Positions 7,878-15,981 of a stretch of 64,000 nucleotides of DNA are shown in pieces (position 1 is the first letter of the stretch; each line of letters opens with the position of its first letter). Source of the DNA: Mesorhizobium sp. (lineage in GTDB: Bacteria > Pseudomonadota > Alphaproteobacteria > Rhizobiales > Rhizobiaceae); contig SAQG01000013.1 of NCBI GenBank assembly GCA_004020315.1, positions 62,001-126,000 on the forward strand. Direction: 5' to 3'. The translations under genes were made by a program, and so were the position numbers. The notes beneath the pieces were generated by a model. It was given only the letters and a program-made list of their open reading frames with translations. It did not search any database and was not told the origin of the DNA.

Positions 7878-8780
7878 CTACTGCAGCTGCGGTTTCCTGA
7901 GAAAACTGTTGCGGTCGGCCGACTTGACGCGCAGCCAGGTTTCTCGGCCGTCGCGCACCACCCGCAACGGGATCTCCGCACCCGCCGGGTTCTGCCACAG
8001 CTTGCGGTAGAAATCGGCGAGCCCGTCGACTTCGCCGTCGCGCACGTCCGAGATGATATCGCCCTGGCGCAGGCCGGCTTCGGCCGCCGGGCTGCCTTCG
8101 GCGACACTCATCACCACGACCTCGCCATTGCTTTCGGCGGAGAAGGCGCCAAGCCACGGGCGCGGTGGCCTGGCAACCTGGCCGCGTGTCAGGAGGTCGT
8201 CGAGAATGGGCGGCAGGAGGTCGATCGGCACCACCATGTTGATATCGGCGATCTCGCCGGCGCGGCTCATCTGCAGGCGCAGCGAACCGATACCGAGTAG
8301 CCTGCCATCCTGCCCAATGAGTGCCGCACCACCCCATGACGGATGGGCGGGCGCGGTGAAGATCGCCTCGTCCAGGAGATACTCCCAATAGCCGGCGAAT
8401 TCCTGCTTGGTGACGATGTGCGCCCTGACCGCCTGGCCGATGCCATCGGCAAGCACCACGGGGTCGCCAGCCATCGCCTTGGCCGCGTCGCCGAAAGCCA
8501 CCGCGGGCAGGCCGAGCGGGGCCAGCGCCTGCACCAGGCCGAAGCCCGATTCCTGGTCGTAGGCGAGCGCATGCGCGGGAATCACGCGCCCATTGTGGTC
8601 GGTCAGCCAGACTTCTTCCGCCTCGGTAATGAGATAGCCGATGGTGAGCACCAGCCCGTTGTCGCGAATGACCACGCCGCTGCCTTCCCGGCTCGTGCCC
8701 AGCGCATTCGCGGTGAAGGCGTCGTCAGGGATCGAGGCCCGCACCGCCACGATGGACCGCAAAATCGTATCGATGGTCAT
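7878..8780 (-). CDS. HtrA/DegP-like protein with a degenerate protease domain and a PDZ domain
   Basis: A 300-aa protein with a trypsin-like fold (residues 1-190) and one PDZ domain (about 200-295; VMSVAEGSPAAEAGLRQGDI). The beginning GSGVVIRDNGLVLTIGYLI aligns with the HtrA segment that normally ends in the catalytic histidine, but the histidine is absent. The region expected to hold GNSGGP reads PSWGGAAL, so the catalytic serine position is also changed. No signal peptide or transmembrane segment is seen. It is probably a non-proteolytic, cytoplasmic relative that binds peptides. The start at 8780 (MTIDTILRS) is preferred over upstream codons that lack family similarity. Confidence 0.8.
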   Translation of the reverse strand: MTIDTILRSIVAVRASIPDDAFTANALGTSREGSGVVIRDNGLVLTIGYLITEAEEVWLTDHNGRVIPAHALAYDQESGFGLVQALAPLGLPAVAFGDAAKAMAGDPVVLADGIGQAVRAHIVTKQEFAGYWEYLLDEAIFTAPAHPSWGGAALIGQDGRLLGIGSLRLQMSRAGEIADINMVVPIDLLPPILDDLLTRGQVARPPRPWLGAFSAESNGEVVVMSVAEGSPAAEAGLRQGDIISDVRDGEVDGLADFYRKLWQNPAGAEIPLRVVRDGRETWLRVKSADRNSFLRKPQLQ

Positions 8781-8910
8781 GCTTTCAATCCCGGCAATAT
8801 TCGTAACGGCCGCCAAAGGCCTGATATCCCTTATAGGTATGGCGCACGTGACGAGGCGCAAGGGCATCGGTGATCCCTTCCCTGGGGAAGGGGCGCGCGG
8901 CGTCGACTAT

Positions 8911-8930
8911 AGTTCAATACAAGTTGAACT
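8911..8930. promoter_or_regulatory. palindrome upstream of yghU
   Basis: AGTTCAA and TTGAACT form perfect 7-nt arms around TACAAG, about 100 nt before the glutathione transferase start. The size fits an operator for a dimeric HTH repressor. No regulator gene lies beside it. Confidence 0.4.
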
Positions 8931-9028
8931 TCCTGGCGACCGCACTACCTGTATGTCCACCCTCCCGCTCACATCGCGCAAGCTGATCCTCCCCAAGACT
9001 CCCCGTTCACATCAAGAGGCCTCCCGAG

Positions 9029-9895
9029 ATGAACGACTACACACCGCCGAAAGTATGGACCTGGAACAAGGAAAATGGCGGCGCCTTCGCCAGCATCAAT
9101 CGGCCGATCGCAGGCCCGACGCACGACAAGGAGCTGCCGGTCGGCAAGCATCCGCTGCAGCTTTACTCGCAGGCGACACCGAACGGCGTGAAGGTGACGA
9201 TCATGCTCGAGGAGCTTTTGGCGCTCGGCCACAAAGGCGCCGAATATGACGCCTGGCTGATCAGGATCAACGACGGCGACCAGTTCGGCAGCGGCTTCGT
9301 CGAGGTCAACCCTAATTCCAAGATCCCGGCGCTGCTGGACCGCAGCGGGCCAAAGCCGATCCGCGTCTTCGAATCCGGCTCGATCCTGCTGCATCTGGCC
9401 GAGAAATTCGGCGAATTCCTGCCGACCGAGCAGCCGGCGCGCGCAGAAACCCTGTCCTGGCTGTTCTGGCAGATGGGCTCGGCGCCCTATCTCGGCGGCG
9501 GCTTCGGCCATTTCTATACATATGCGCCGGAAAAGATCGAATATGCCATCGACCGCTTCGCCATGGAGGTGAAGCGCCAGATGGACGTGCTCGACCGGCG
9601 GCTGGCGGTCAGCGAATATCTCGGCGGCGACGCCTACACGATTGCCGATATCGCCGTTTGGCCCTGGTATGGCGGGCTGGCCAAGGGCCGTACGTATAAC
9701 GATGCCGGCGAGTTCCTGTCGGTGCAGGAATACAAGAACGTGCAGCGCTGGGCCGACGCGATCGACGCGCGGGCGGCGGTGCGGCGCGGCCGCATGGTCA
9801 ACCGCGCCTTCGGCGAGCCCGCGATGCAGCTGCACGAGCGCCACGACGCCAGCGATTTCGACACGAAGACGCAGGACAAGCTGGCGGCGGAGTGA
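9029..9895 (+). CDS. yghU: YghU-type glutathione transferase / disulfide-bond oxidoreductase
   Basis: A 288-aa protein of the Nu-class glutathione transferases. The N-terminal extension WTWNKENGGAFASINRPIAG and the active-site segment YSQATPNGVKVTIMLEEL are diagnostic: the T-P-N-G loop binds glutathione in the E. coli YghU and YfcG enzymes, which reduce disulfides using two glutathione molecules. The thioredoxin-like domain ends near residue 140 (FESGSILLHLAEKFG) and the helical C-terminal domain follows with AYTIADIAVWPWYGG. Length matches YghU (288 aa). Cytoplasmic and monocistronic. A palindrome about 100 nt upstream may control it. Confidence 0.93.
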   Translation: MNDYTPPKVWTWNKENGGAFASINRPIAGPTHDKELPVGKHPLQLYSQATPNGVKVTIMLEELLALGHKGAEYDAWLIRINDGDQFGSGFVEVNPNSKIPALLDRSGPKPIRVFESGSILLHLAEKFGEFLPTEQPARAETLSWLFWQMGSAPYLGGGFGHFYTYAPEKIEYAIDRFAMEVKRQMDVLDRRLAVSEYLGGDAYTIADIAVWPWYGGLAKGRTYNDAGEFLSVQEYKNVQRWADAIDARAAVRRGRMVNRAFGEPAMQLHERHDASDFDTKTQDKLAAE

Positions 9896-10061
9896 ATTAG
9901 AAGGGCTATTTATCTTCCGCAGTCGGGACTGCACAAGCCGCAGGCAGGCTGCCGCGCTGCCCAATATCAGGTATATGTATCCGAAAATATATACTGGTTG
10001 ACTAAAGTAACGGAACGTCCAATGCACATTCCCAGAACCGAACATGTCCACTTTCAAACGG

Positions 10062-10102
10062 CTTAGACCATGCTGTCTACCTGATAAACATCATGGTCTA
10101 GG
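10062..10102. terminator. long inverted repeat between convergent genes
   Basis: TAGACCATG (10064-10072) pairs perfectly with CATGGTCTA (10092-10100), extendable by two pairs outward including one wobble, with a 19-nt loop. It lies between the convergent ends of yghU and the SyrA-like gene and could stop transcription from both sides, although no T-run is present. The surrounding intergenic DNA 9896-10181 holds nothing else recognised. Confidence 0.4.
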
Positions 10103-10181
10103 CATGTTGATCTTGGTGCCGGCCTGACCTGAATCTCGAACCGCATGCCGTCTCGATGATCGAGTACTCGCGAGTCGCGGA

Positions 10182-10367
10182 TTACCTCTTTCGCCCGGCC
10201 CTATAGATCAGCCGGACGACGAACAAAAAATATCCAACCTGCAGGACGATCAAGGTAAGGACCGTCCAGCCCAGCGCCTTCCAGATTGAACCTGTTGCCA
10301 AAAAAGTCGAGAGCGCCACGACGAATGACGCGGTGGTCAGCCCCACCAGGAACTGTGGAAAATTCAT
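10182..10367 (-). CDS. SyrA/ExoX-like small membrane protein
   Basis: A 61-aa protein with two predicted membrane helices, one near residues 8-28 (GLTTASFVVALSTFLATGS) and one near 33-54 (LGWTVLTLIVLQVGYFLFVV), and a basic tail. The pattern of a short N terminus, a helix ending TG-S-I-W and a second helix containing Q-x-GYF-x-x-V agrees with the rhizobial exopolysaccharide-production repressor family (SyrA/ExoX type), inner-membrane proteins that modulate exopolysaccharide synthesis. Assignment is by pattern and length; other tiny membrane proteins could look similar. No exo genes are near. Confidence 0.55.
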   Translation of the reverse strand: MNFPQFLVGLTTASFVVALSTFLATGSIWKALGWTVLTLIVLQVGYFLFVVRLIYRAGRKR

Positions 10368-10667
10368 CGCTTTTCAAGGTCGTCTCGGAGCTTGCAACAG
10401 CCGCGACGACCACCCTTGCCCATTTACCCCGAACCAACGTTTTCACCCTTTTGATGGTTGCGCAAGTGGCAAATGGATCAGACGAGTGCGCATGATTAAT
10501 GCTATGGTTGAGACACTTCCGGGCTGGTGCTGTTCCATTCAAAAGCGCTGATCTGGTGAGGGAAGGCACGCTGGAAATTTGTTGCGTGCGGGGCGCTCCG
10601 GGCGCAACGTAGGCGCTACGGACTGCGATAGAACAAGAATATCAGTCCAGGGAGAATGGGGGATCAC
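10368..10667. other. intergenic, no gene seen
   Basis: This 300-bp stretch between the divergently transcribed SyrA-like gene and the sulfotransferase gene contains no convincing coding frame. It must hold both promoters, but no clear consensus was picked out. Confidence 0.5.
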
Positions 10668-11408
10668 ATGGCGCTCAAGGTAATCGGCGCGGGCTTCGGA
10701 CGCACGGGCACATGGTCGACCTTTGCCGCGCTGAACAGGCTCGGCCTTCCTTGCTATCATATGCAGGAAGTGATCGTCAACAAGGCCAATAAGGGCCATC
10801 TCGACTTCTGGCGCAAGGTAGCGAACAGCAAGCCCGGCACGCCGCACGACTGGGACCGGGTGTTTGCCAACTACACGGCGACGGTCGACAATCCCGGCTG
10901 CTGCGTGTGGCGGGAGCTGCTGGCCGAATACCCTGACGCCCAGGTGCTGCTGACGCTCCACCCGCGCGGTGCCGAAGGCTGGTACGACAGCACGATCGAC
11001 ACGATCTACTTCACCGAGAATCTCTGGCAGTTCAAGATTCTGGAGTGGCTGACGCCGTTCGGCCGAAAATTCGGCGACATGTCGCGCAAGCTGATCTGGG
11101 GCCGCGTGCTGGCCGGAGTGATGGACGACCGCGAGCGGGCGATCGCACGCTATAACGCCTACACCGAGGAGGTAAAGGCAGCCGTGCCGCCGGAAAAGCT
11201 CCTGGTGTTCACGGTGACCGAAGGCTGGGGGCCACTGTGCCGCTTCCTCGGCGTGGCGGAACCGCAGGAACCGTTCCCGAACCTCAATGACCGGGACAGC
11301 GTCAAGAAGGTGATCCGCGACGTCATCAAGGGATCCTACATCATGCTCGGGCTGTCGATCGCCGGGATGGTGGCGGTGCTGGGCGGGTTTTTGTGGTGGC
11401 TGGGGTAG
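10668..11408 (+). CDS. sulfotransferase family protein with a C-terminal membrane anchor
   Basis: A 246-aa protein opening MALKVIGAGFGRTGTWSTFA. The GFGRTGTxS loop is the 5'-phosphosulfate (PAPS) binding P-loop of the bacterial/eukaryotic Sulfotransfer_4 group (PF17784), and LLTLHPRGAEGWYDS corresponds to the 3'-phosphate binding arginine/serine segment. The acceptor is unknown. Residues about 222-245 form a single hydrophobic helix (GSYIMLGLSIAGMVAVLGGF), so the enzyme is probably tethered to the inner membrane. The start at 10668 has GGGGGAT in position; a start at 10656 is possible. A palindromic repeat follows the gene. Confidence 0.85.
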   Translation: MALKVIGAGFGRTGTWSTFAALNRLGLPCYHMQEVIVNKANKGHLDFWRKVANSKPGTPHDWDRVFANYTATVDNPGCCVWRELLAEYPDAQVLLTLHPRGAEGWYDSTIDTIYFTENLWQFKILEWLTPFGRKFGDMSRKLIWGRVLAGVMDDRERAIARYNAYTEEVKAAVPPEKLLVFTVTEGWGPLCRFLGVAEPQEPFPNLNDRDSVKKVIRDVIKGSYIMLGLSIAGMVAVLGGFLWWLG

Positions 11409-11436
11409 TGGCAAGGAGGACCTTGAGTGCCGGCGG

Positions 11437-11601
11437 GACAGCGCCCCCCTCTGGCCTGCCGGCCACTCCCCCACTTGGGGGGAGATCGGCAGCTTCGGCG
11501 CTCCGCTCGCCTCTGCAACGCTGGAGATTTGCGAAAGCGGCTGAGCGCGCAATCTCCCCCAAGTGGGGGAGATGTCCGGCAGGATAGAGGGGGGCGCTGT
11601 C
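11437..11601. repeat. palindromic intergenic repeat, family 1 copy 1
   Basis: A 165-bp element bounded by a perfect 16-bp inverted repeat (GACAGCGCCCCCCTCT at the left, its complement at 11586-11601). Inside are a second inverted pair (CTCCCCCACTTGGGGGGAG and AATCTCCCCCAAGTGGGGGA) and a central segment GGAGATTTGCGAAAGCGG. Copies 2 and 3 lie at 27341-27497 and 31260-31416. It resembles rhizobial RIME-type elements. It sits between convergent genes. Confidence 0.85.
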
Positions 11602-11629
11602 GATCGCGGCGGGCCAGAGACTTGCGTAG

Positions 11630-11902
11630 TCAGGCCGACATGGCCAGCGGCCTTGCGCTCTTGTTGGGGATTTGGATGTCGATTTCCAGCGTCGACATCG
11701 TTTCGCCGCGATCCATAGAGACCTGCAGATAATCCTGGTCGATCTGCACATGCCTGGCGATGACGGCCATGATCTCCTCGCGCAGCACCGAGACGAGATC
11801 GGGCTGGCTGCGGTTGCGGCGCTCATAGGCGAGCAGCACCTGCAGCCGCTCGCGCGCCACCGGCGCGCTGCCGCGCCGCTTGAAGAGGTCTAACAGGTTC
11901 AT
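11630..11902 (-). CDS. minE: cell division topological specificity factor MinE
   Basis: A 90-aa MinE. The N-terminal [20 protein letters not shown] is the amphipathic membrane-targeting region with the R/L-rich MinD-contact helix ([10 protein letters not shown]), and [20 protein letters not shown] begins the topological-specificity dimer domain. MinE stimulates MinD ATPase and drives pole-to-pole oscillation of MinCD, so that FtsZ assembles only at midcell. Its ATG overlaps the minD stop by 4 nt, ensuring co-translation. Length and gene order (minC-minD-minE) are as usual. Confidence 0.97.
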   Translation of the reverse strand: MNLLDLFKRRGSAPVARERLQVLLAYERRNRSQPDLVSVLREEIMAVIARHVQIDQDYLQVSMDRGETMSTLEIDIQIPNKSARPLAMSA

Positions 11903-12714
11903 GCTGCCCTCCTTCCCAAAAGTCGGTCGAGAAAACCCTTGCGCTCGAACGGCACGACCACCGGCAGTTCCTCGCCCTCGAGCCGCTTGGCGGCGTCGAT
12001 ATAGGCGCGTGCGGCGGAATTTGTTGGATCGCTGAGCGTCACCGGCGAACCGAGGTTGGAGGCCCTGAGCACGTCCTGGCTCTCGGGAATGATGCCCAGG
12101 AGCGGCGTCGACAGGATCTCCAGCACGTCGTCGATCGAGAGCATTTCGCCGCGAGCCGCGCGGGCGGCATCATACCGGGTCACCAGCACATGCTTGGCGA
12201 TCTGCTCGCCCCGCTCGGCCTTGACGGTCCTGGCGTCGAGCAGGCCGATGATGCGATCGGAATCGCGCACCGAGCTGACTTCCGGGTTGGTGACGATGAC
12301 CGCCTCGTCGGCAAAGCGCATGGCAAGCTGGGCGCCGCGCTCGATGCCGGCCGGGCTGTCGCAGAAGACATAGTCGAACACCGAGCTTAGCTTTTCGATC
12401 ACCTCGCCGACGCCCTCCTCGGTCAGCGCATCCTTGTCGCGCGTCTGCGAGGCCGGCAGCAGGAACAGCGTCTCGACCCGCTTGTCGCGGATCAGCGCCT
12501 GCGAGAGCTTGGCCGTGCCCTGGATGACGTTGACCAGATCGAACACCACCCGCCGCTCGGCGCCCATGATCAGATCGAGATTCCTTAAGCCGACGTCGAA
12601 GTCGACCAGGGCCACCCTCTTGCCGGTTCGCGCGACGGCGGCGCCAAGGGCAGCCGTCGAGGTCGTCTTGCCGACGCCCCCCTTGCCCGAGGTGACCACC
12701 ACTACCTTGCCCAT
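11899..12714 (-). CDS. minD: septum site-determining ATPase MinD
   Basis: A 271-aa ParA/MinD-family ATPase starting [18 protein letters not shown], with the deviant Walker A lysine ([10 protein letters not shown]) and the [15 protein letters not shown] segment. The C-terminal part [14 protein letters not shown] is the amphipathic membrane-targeting helix that attaches ATP-bound MinD to the inner membrane, where it recruits MinC and MinE. Four codons upstream lie other in-frame starts (12726), but the family starts at 12714. It overlaps minE by 4 nt and follows minC after 111 nt. Confidence 0.97.
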   Translation of the reverse strand: MGKVVVVTSGKGGVGKTTSTAALGAAVARTGKRVALVDFDVGLRNLDLIMGAERRVVFDLVNVIQGTAKLSQALIRDKRVETLFLLPASQTRDKDALTEEGVGEVIEKLSSVFDYVFCDSPAGIERGAQLAMRFADEAVIVTNPEVSSVRDSDRIIGLLDARTVKAERGEQIAKHVLVTRYDAARAARGEMLSIDDVLEILSTPLLGIIPESQDVLRASNLGSPVTLSDPTNSAARAYIDAAKRLEGEELPVVVPFERKGFLDRLLGRRAA

Positions 12715-12825
12715 ATATGCCTCCATTATTGTTGTTGGTATTGCTAAGCGTTTGATTTATGTGATGCGCTTAAGTCATTGTTTTCATGCATTCAGAAGCC
12801 GCCGCTCACTTTTGCGCGGCATGCC

Positions 12826-13602
12826 TTAGCTGAACGGCGCGATGCGCAGCGTGTCTTTTTCGAGAAACGCCTGCACCGCCTTTCCACGCAAGGACGGCTC
12901 CATCTCCTCGGCGGTGCAATACCAGCCATCGACCGACAGCAGCTCGGCCTCGTTTTTGCGGCAGAAGATGCGCGCCGCCGAATGGCCGAGCACACCGGCC
13001 GACGCGCGCCCGCGCAGCGTGCCGTAGACGTGAATGGAGCCGGCGGCGACGATCTCGGAACCGGAGGCGACGGAGCCCAGCACAATGACATCGCCATGCG
13101 CATGGAAGACCGACTGGCCCGAGCGGATCGGCGTCTTCACCATGAGCGTGGCCGGCGCTTCCGGCTGCCTGTCTTCCGGCTGCCTGTCTTCCGGCTGCTT
13201 GCCCTGTTCCGCCATGCCTTCTTCCGCCTTGCCCGTCTCTTCTGGCCTGCCCTTGGCGTCGGCCTGCATGAGCAGCCCGGCGGTGGCCTCCTTGGCGCCG
13301 ATCAGCACCGGCGGCAGATTGGGCTCAAGTGCGGTGTTGCCGTCGAGCTCGATGGCATAGATGCGGATACCGCGCAGGCCAAGCTCGGCGACCAGCGCTT
13401 CGATCTGGCCGACCTCCGGCTTCAATGTGTTGAGGTTGAGCACGACCGGCCGGCCGGCAAAATAGCCCGGCGAGTTGCCGATCCAGCGATCGAGGCTCTC
13501 CAGCCACGCCGAAAGCGGCGCCTCCGGCGTCAGCGTGAAGGCGACGAACGAGCGGGCGCGAAAGCGAATGGATTTGGTCTCGAGGGGGGCGGCAAAGGTC
13601 AC
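12826..13602 (-). CDS. minC: septum site-determining protein MinC
   Basis: A 258-aa inhibitor of FtsZ polymerisation. The N-terminal domain (residues 1-105) contains IRFRARSFVAFTLTPEAPL and the strand-rich core; the C-terminal beta-helix domain (about 145-250) contains RSGQSVFHAHGDVIVLGSVA and the typical right-handed repeats ending at the MinD-contact face. The linker at about residues 115-145 is long, acidic and contains three tandem copies of a PEDRQ-like unit, matching a 15-bp DNA repeat at 13161-13198. Transcribed ahead of minD and minE. Confidence 0.95.
   Translation of the reverse strand: MTFAAPLETKSIRFRARSFVAFTLTPEAPLSAWLESLDRWIGNSPGYFAGRPVVLNLNTLKPEVGQIEALVAELGLRGIRIYAIELDGNTALEPNLPPVLIGAKEATAGLLMQADAKGRPEETGKAEEGMAEQGKQPEDRQPEDRQPEAPATLMVKTPIRSGQSVFHAHGDVIVLGSVASGSEIVAAGSIHVYGTLRGRASAGVLGHSAARIFCRKNEAELLSVDGWYCTAEEMEPSLRGKAVQAFLEKDTLRIAPFS
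13161..13198 (-). repeat. 15-bp tandem repeat inside the minC linker
   Basis: The unit CCGGCTGCCTGTCTT occurs twice in full (13161-13175, 13176-13190) and once in part (13191-13198). It keeps frame and encodes repeated Q-P-E-D-R in the linker between the two MinC domains, so copy number could vary without breaking the gene. Confidence 0.85.
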
Positions 13603-13768
13603 GGACAGCGATTCCTTACTGATATGTAAACGCTAGCCAGCCATGGTTAACGAAAGGTTAATGGAGGGGGTGCTGGCGACATTAGGAAAGCCATTTACTG
13701 ACAGAACCGCCGTGTCAGCAGCCGAGCGGACAGCTGGAAATTGCCTGCCCCTCGACGCCCTTTGCTGG

Positions 13769-14209
13769 CTAGGTGCCCTTCGCTGCGTCCTCGATCAGTT
13801 CCGCTAGCAAGGTAGAGAATCGCTCGTCAGACCTATCCCCTATGTTTCCCACTTCTCTCGCCACCATCCCGGGCGAAGAGACTGACACTTCCCCACTCAG
13901 CTGAACGTTGACCGTGAACGTCCTTCTGGCTACCTCCTTGTCCATTCCCCTCCTATAGACTTGGAACCGGATAGACGGTGTTGACGCTTTGGTTTGGCGG
14001 CGTGGCGCGGTGTCTATGTCGACAGTCACCTCGCCCGTCACCTCAGCTTTGGCCGCTTGCAGCGACGCAACCACGACGTCGTTTAGCCAGGCCCTGGCTT
14101 GTGCGCCGAAGTCCACCACACCTCCCTCGGCCTTCTCATCGCGGACCTTCCCGTCTTGCTCACGGGCTTCCTTCCCGCGCTCAAGGGCTTCTTTGAACTT
14201 AGACATCAT
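13769..14209 (-). CDS. hypothetical protein
   Basis: A 146-aa protein starting MMSKFKEALERGKEAREQ with GGAGG 7 nt upstream. The first 30 residues are highly charged and probably helical. The middle is a beta-rich section (TGEVTVDIDTAPRRQT, IRFQVYRRGMDKEV, FTVNVQLSGEVSV) and the end is helical (DERFSTLLAELIEDAA). It is soluble, with no signal peptide. I do not recognise the family. It lies alone between minC and the divergently read SRAP gene. Confidence 0.7.
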   Translation of the reverse strand: MMSKFKEALERGKEAREQDGKVRDEKAEGGVVDFGAQARAWLNDVVVASLQAAKAEVTGEVTVDIDTAPRRQTKASTPSIRFQVYRRGMDKEVARRTFTVNVQLSGEVSVSSPGMVAREVGNIGDRSDERFSTLLAELIEDAAKGT

Positions 14210-14440
14210 GGTTTGCCTCCGATTTGTGAGCGCATGAGACCTACCGTCGCATCGCCATGCTCCTCCTAAAGGGTAGAACGCGCACAATCGGTGTGCGTTG
14301 CGTAAGCGGAGCCCGTGATTCGCCGCTGCGCACGGTAGCGTCCTTCTGGGACGGTCGATCGCCGGGGGGCGGCGGTGATCGCGCGCTGGAAATTCCCTGC
14401 CCTTTCCCACAAGATGCCTGAACCTCCGTGAGGGCTCGAC

Positions 14441-15145
14441 ATGTGCAACCTCTACAACATCACGACATCGCAGGAGGCCATCCGCCAGTGGACCCGCGCC
14501 TTGCGCGACATCCTCGGCAATCTCGAACCCTCCATCGACATCTACCCCAACCAGCCCGGCCCGGTGGTGCGCAATGCGCCGGACGGGACGCGCGAACTGG
14601 CCAACCTGCTGTGGGGCATGCCGACGCCGATTGAGCGGGTGAAGGGCAAGGCCGACTACGGCACCACCAACATCCGCAACCCGCAATACGGCCACTGGCA
14701 GCAATATCTCGGCGTTGAAAACCGCTGCGTAGTGCCGCTCACCAGCTTTGCCGAGCCCAGCCCAACGCCCGGCGACAAGGATCCGGATACCGGTATCCAG
14801 AGAAACTACTGGTTCGCGCTGGACGAGGAGCGGCCGCTGTTCTTCTTCGCCGGCCTGTGGACGCGCTGGCAAGGCGTGCGCAAGGTCAAGGACGGCCCCG
14901 GCGACTTCGAGCTCTACGGTTTTCTGACCACCAAACCGAACGCCCTGATCGCACCGATCCACGAGAAGGCCATGCCTGTGATCCTGACCACGCAGGAGGA
15001 AACCGAGACGTGGCTGACGGCGCCGTGGTCGGAGGCCAGGCACCTGCAACGGACGGCACCCGACGACGCGCTAGTGATCGTCGACAAGCCGGCCACGCAG
15101 ATCAAGTTTCCGCCGCAGGCGCCGGCACAAGGCTCGCTGTTCTAA
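14441..15145 (+). CDS. yedK: SRAP domain protein (HMCES/YedK family)
   Basis: A 234-aa SOS-response-associated protein. After removal of Met, Cys2 (MCNLYN) becomes the N-terminal nucleophile that forms a thiazolidine crosslink with abasic sites in single-stranded DNA. The other active-site residues are visible: the Asn in the GTTNIRNPQYG region, the Glu in TSFAEP, and His in IHEKAMPVIL. Length and start fit the family. Its stop shares bases with the convergent zinc-ribbon gene. A LexA box lies 600 bp away, but none was found at its own promoter. Confidence 0.93.
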   Translation: MCNLYNITTSQEAIRQWTRALRDILGNLEPSIDIYPNQPGPVVRNAPDGTRELANLLWGMPTPIERVKGKADYGTTNIRNPQYGHWQQYLGVENRCVVPLTSFAEPSPTPGDKDPDTGIQRNYWFALDEERPLFFFAGLWTRWQGVRKVKDGPGDFELYGFLTTKPNALIAPIHEKAMPVILTTQEETETWLTAPWSEARHLQRTAPDDALVIVDKPATQIKFPPQAPAQGSLF

Positions 15146-15402
15146 ACTTTGAATTTCTGAAGCGTCCAGATGTAGCCCTTCGGCGGATGGTCCTGGTCGA
15201 TGAACTGGGTCTTCACAGTCGTGTCCGTTCGGTTGCACCGCTTGCACTTGAACCGGATGGTCTCCAGCGGCTTGTTCCAGCCCACCACCTTGGCCACGTC
15301 GTTGGCCCGGAAGCGTCCGACATGGTAGCAGTGGCCGCACTCCACGATCAGCAGCATGTTGGCCTTCGCGGCACGTCCAACGCTGTCCATCGGCCCGGCC
15401 AT
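15142..15402 (-). CDS. zinc-ribbon-like hypothetical protein
   Basis: An 86-aa protein with two CxxC pairs, CGHC and CKRC, about 30 residues apart, which suggests one bound zinc. The tail (DHPPKGYIWTLQKFKV) is well ordered. The gene begins 3 nt after the stop of the upstream frameshifted gene and so belongs to the same transcript; its 3' end overlaps the SRAP stop by 4 nt. No specific function is known to me; a nucleic-acid binding role is a guess from the ribbon. Confidence 0.75.
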   Translation of the reverse strand: MAGPMDSVGRAAKANMLLIVECGHCYHVGRFRANDVAKVVGWNKPLETIRFKCKRCNRTDTTVKTQFIDQDHPPKGYIWTLQKFKV

Positions 15403-15405
15403 GGC

Positions 15406-15665
15406 TCATTTCCGAGTCAGGTAGTCCTCGGGAAGCGGAAGCAGGCCAAGATCCGGCATCCGATAATCGGGCTCCTTCTCCGCAACGCTGGCCATCACCT
15501 CATGCAATTTTTCCACAAGCCCGCAAAGCTGCCAAAACAGCTCGCCATGCGCCTTCAGATGCAGCTGCGACGAAAGCACCGTCTTGCGCAGGCTGAGAGC
15601 ATCCCTGATGACCGCCTCCGCATGCCTTGCCGACGCCTGTCAAACCGGCTTTTTCGTCTGCCCAT
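15406..15665 (-). pseudogene. hypothetical gene interrupted by a frameshift
   Basis: From an ATG at 15665 with AGGAG in place, a short N terminus (MGRRKSRF) is readable, but the natural-looking remainder lies in another frame that opens only after a stop at 15640-15642: ASARHAEAVIRDALSLRK, then LHLKAHGELFWQLCGLVEKL and PDLGLLPLPEDYLTRK. Restoring one base near 15640 would join them into an 86-aa protein. Alternatively translation starts at a GTG at 15579 (57 aa). The stop is 3 nt before the zinc-ribbon gene, which supports a real two-gene operon. Function unknown. Confidence 0.55.
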
Positions 15666-15745
15666 CGCGGCTCTCCTGGATTTGTGAGCAACCGCCCCAC
15701 CTGCTGACAAATAGGAAGGCATTCCTCGCCGAGTCAATTCGCTCT

Positions 15746-15774
15746 TGACAGATTTGTTCCCGTTTTGTTCAATT
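15746..15774 (+). promoter_or_regulatory. LexA box overlapping a promoter
   Basis: GTTC (15756-15759), seven bases, GTTC (15767-15770) is the exact alphaproteobacterial LexA box GTTC-N7-GTTC. A TTGACA -35 element sits at 15746-15751 and a weak -10-like element (TTCAAT) at 15768-15773, so LexA would cover the promoter of the 59-aa gene. A palindrome TGTTCAA-T-TTGAACA overlaps the right half. Confidence 0.75.
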
Positions 15775-15801
15775 TGAACAGAAACTATTGGAGGCATCGC
15801 C

Positions 15802-15981
15802 ATGGATCACATCGTGACGCTGGACAGCCGCCAGGAGGCTGCCCTTCAGGCCATCGCCGACAAGTTCATCGCCCAGCACAAGGGCGACGCGGTGAAGGCG
15901 CTGAAGGAAATGATCGTGCTGAACGGGCATCTTCAGGAACGGCTTGACGCGCTGGAGGGCCGGCGCCGGGCGACGCGCTAG
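15802..15981 (+). CDS. small SOS-controlled hypothetical protein
   Basis: A 59-aa gene starting MDHIVTLDSRQEAALQAIAD with GGAGGC 7 nt before the ATG. The protein is a helical, charged polypeptide (ALKEMIVLNGHLQERLDALE) that ends in a basic tail (EGRRRATR). An amphipathic helix pair or ribbon-helix-helix relative is possible but not demonstrable. The LexA box 32 nt upstream of the start makes induction by DNA damage likely. It is divergent from the zinc-ribbon operon, which may share the same operator. Confidence 0.7.
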   Translation: MDHIVTLDSRQEAALQAIADKFIAQHKGDAVKALKEMIVLNGHLQERLDALEGRRRATR

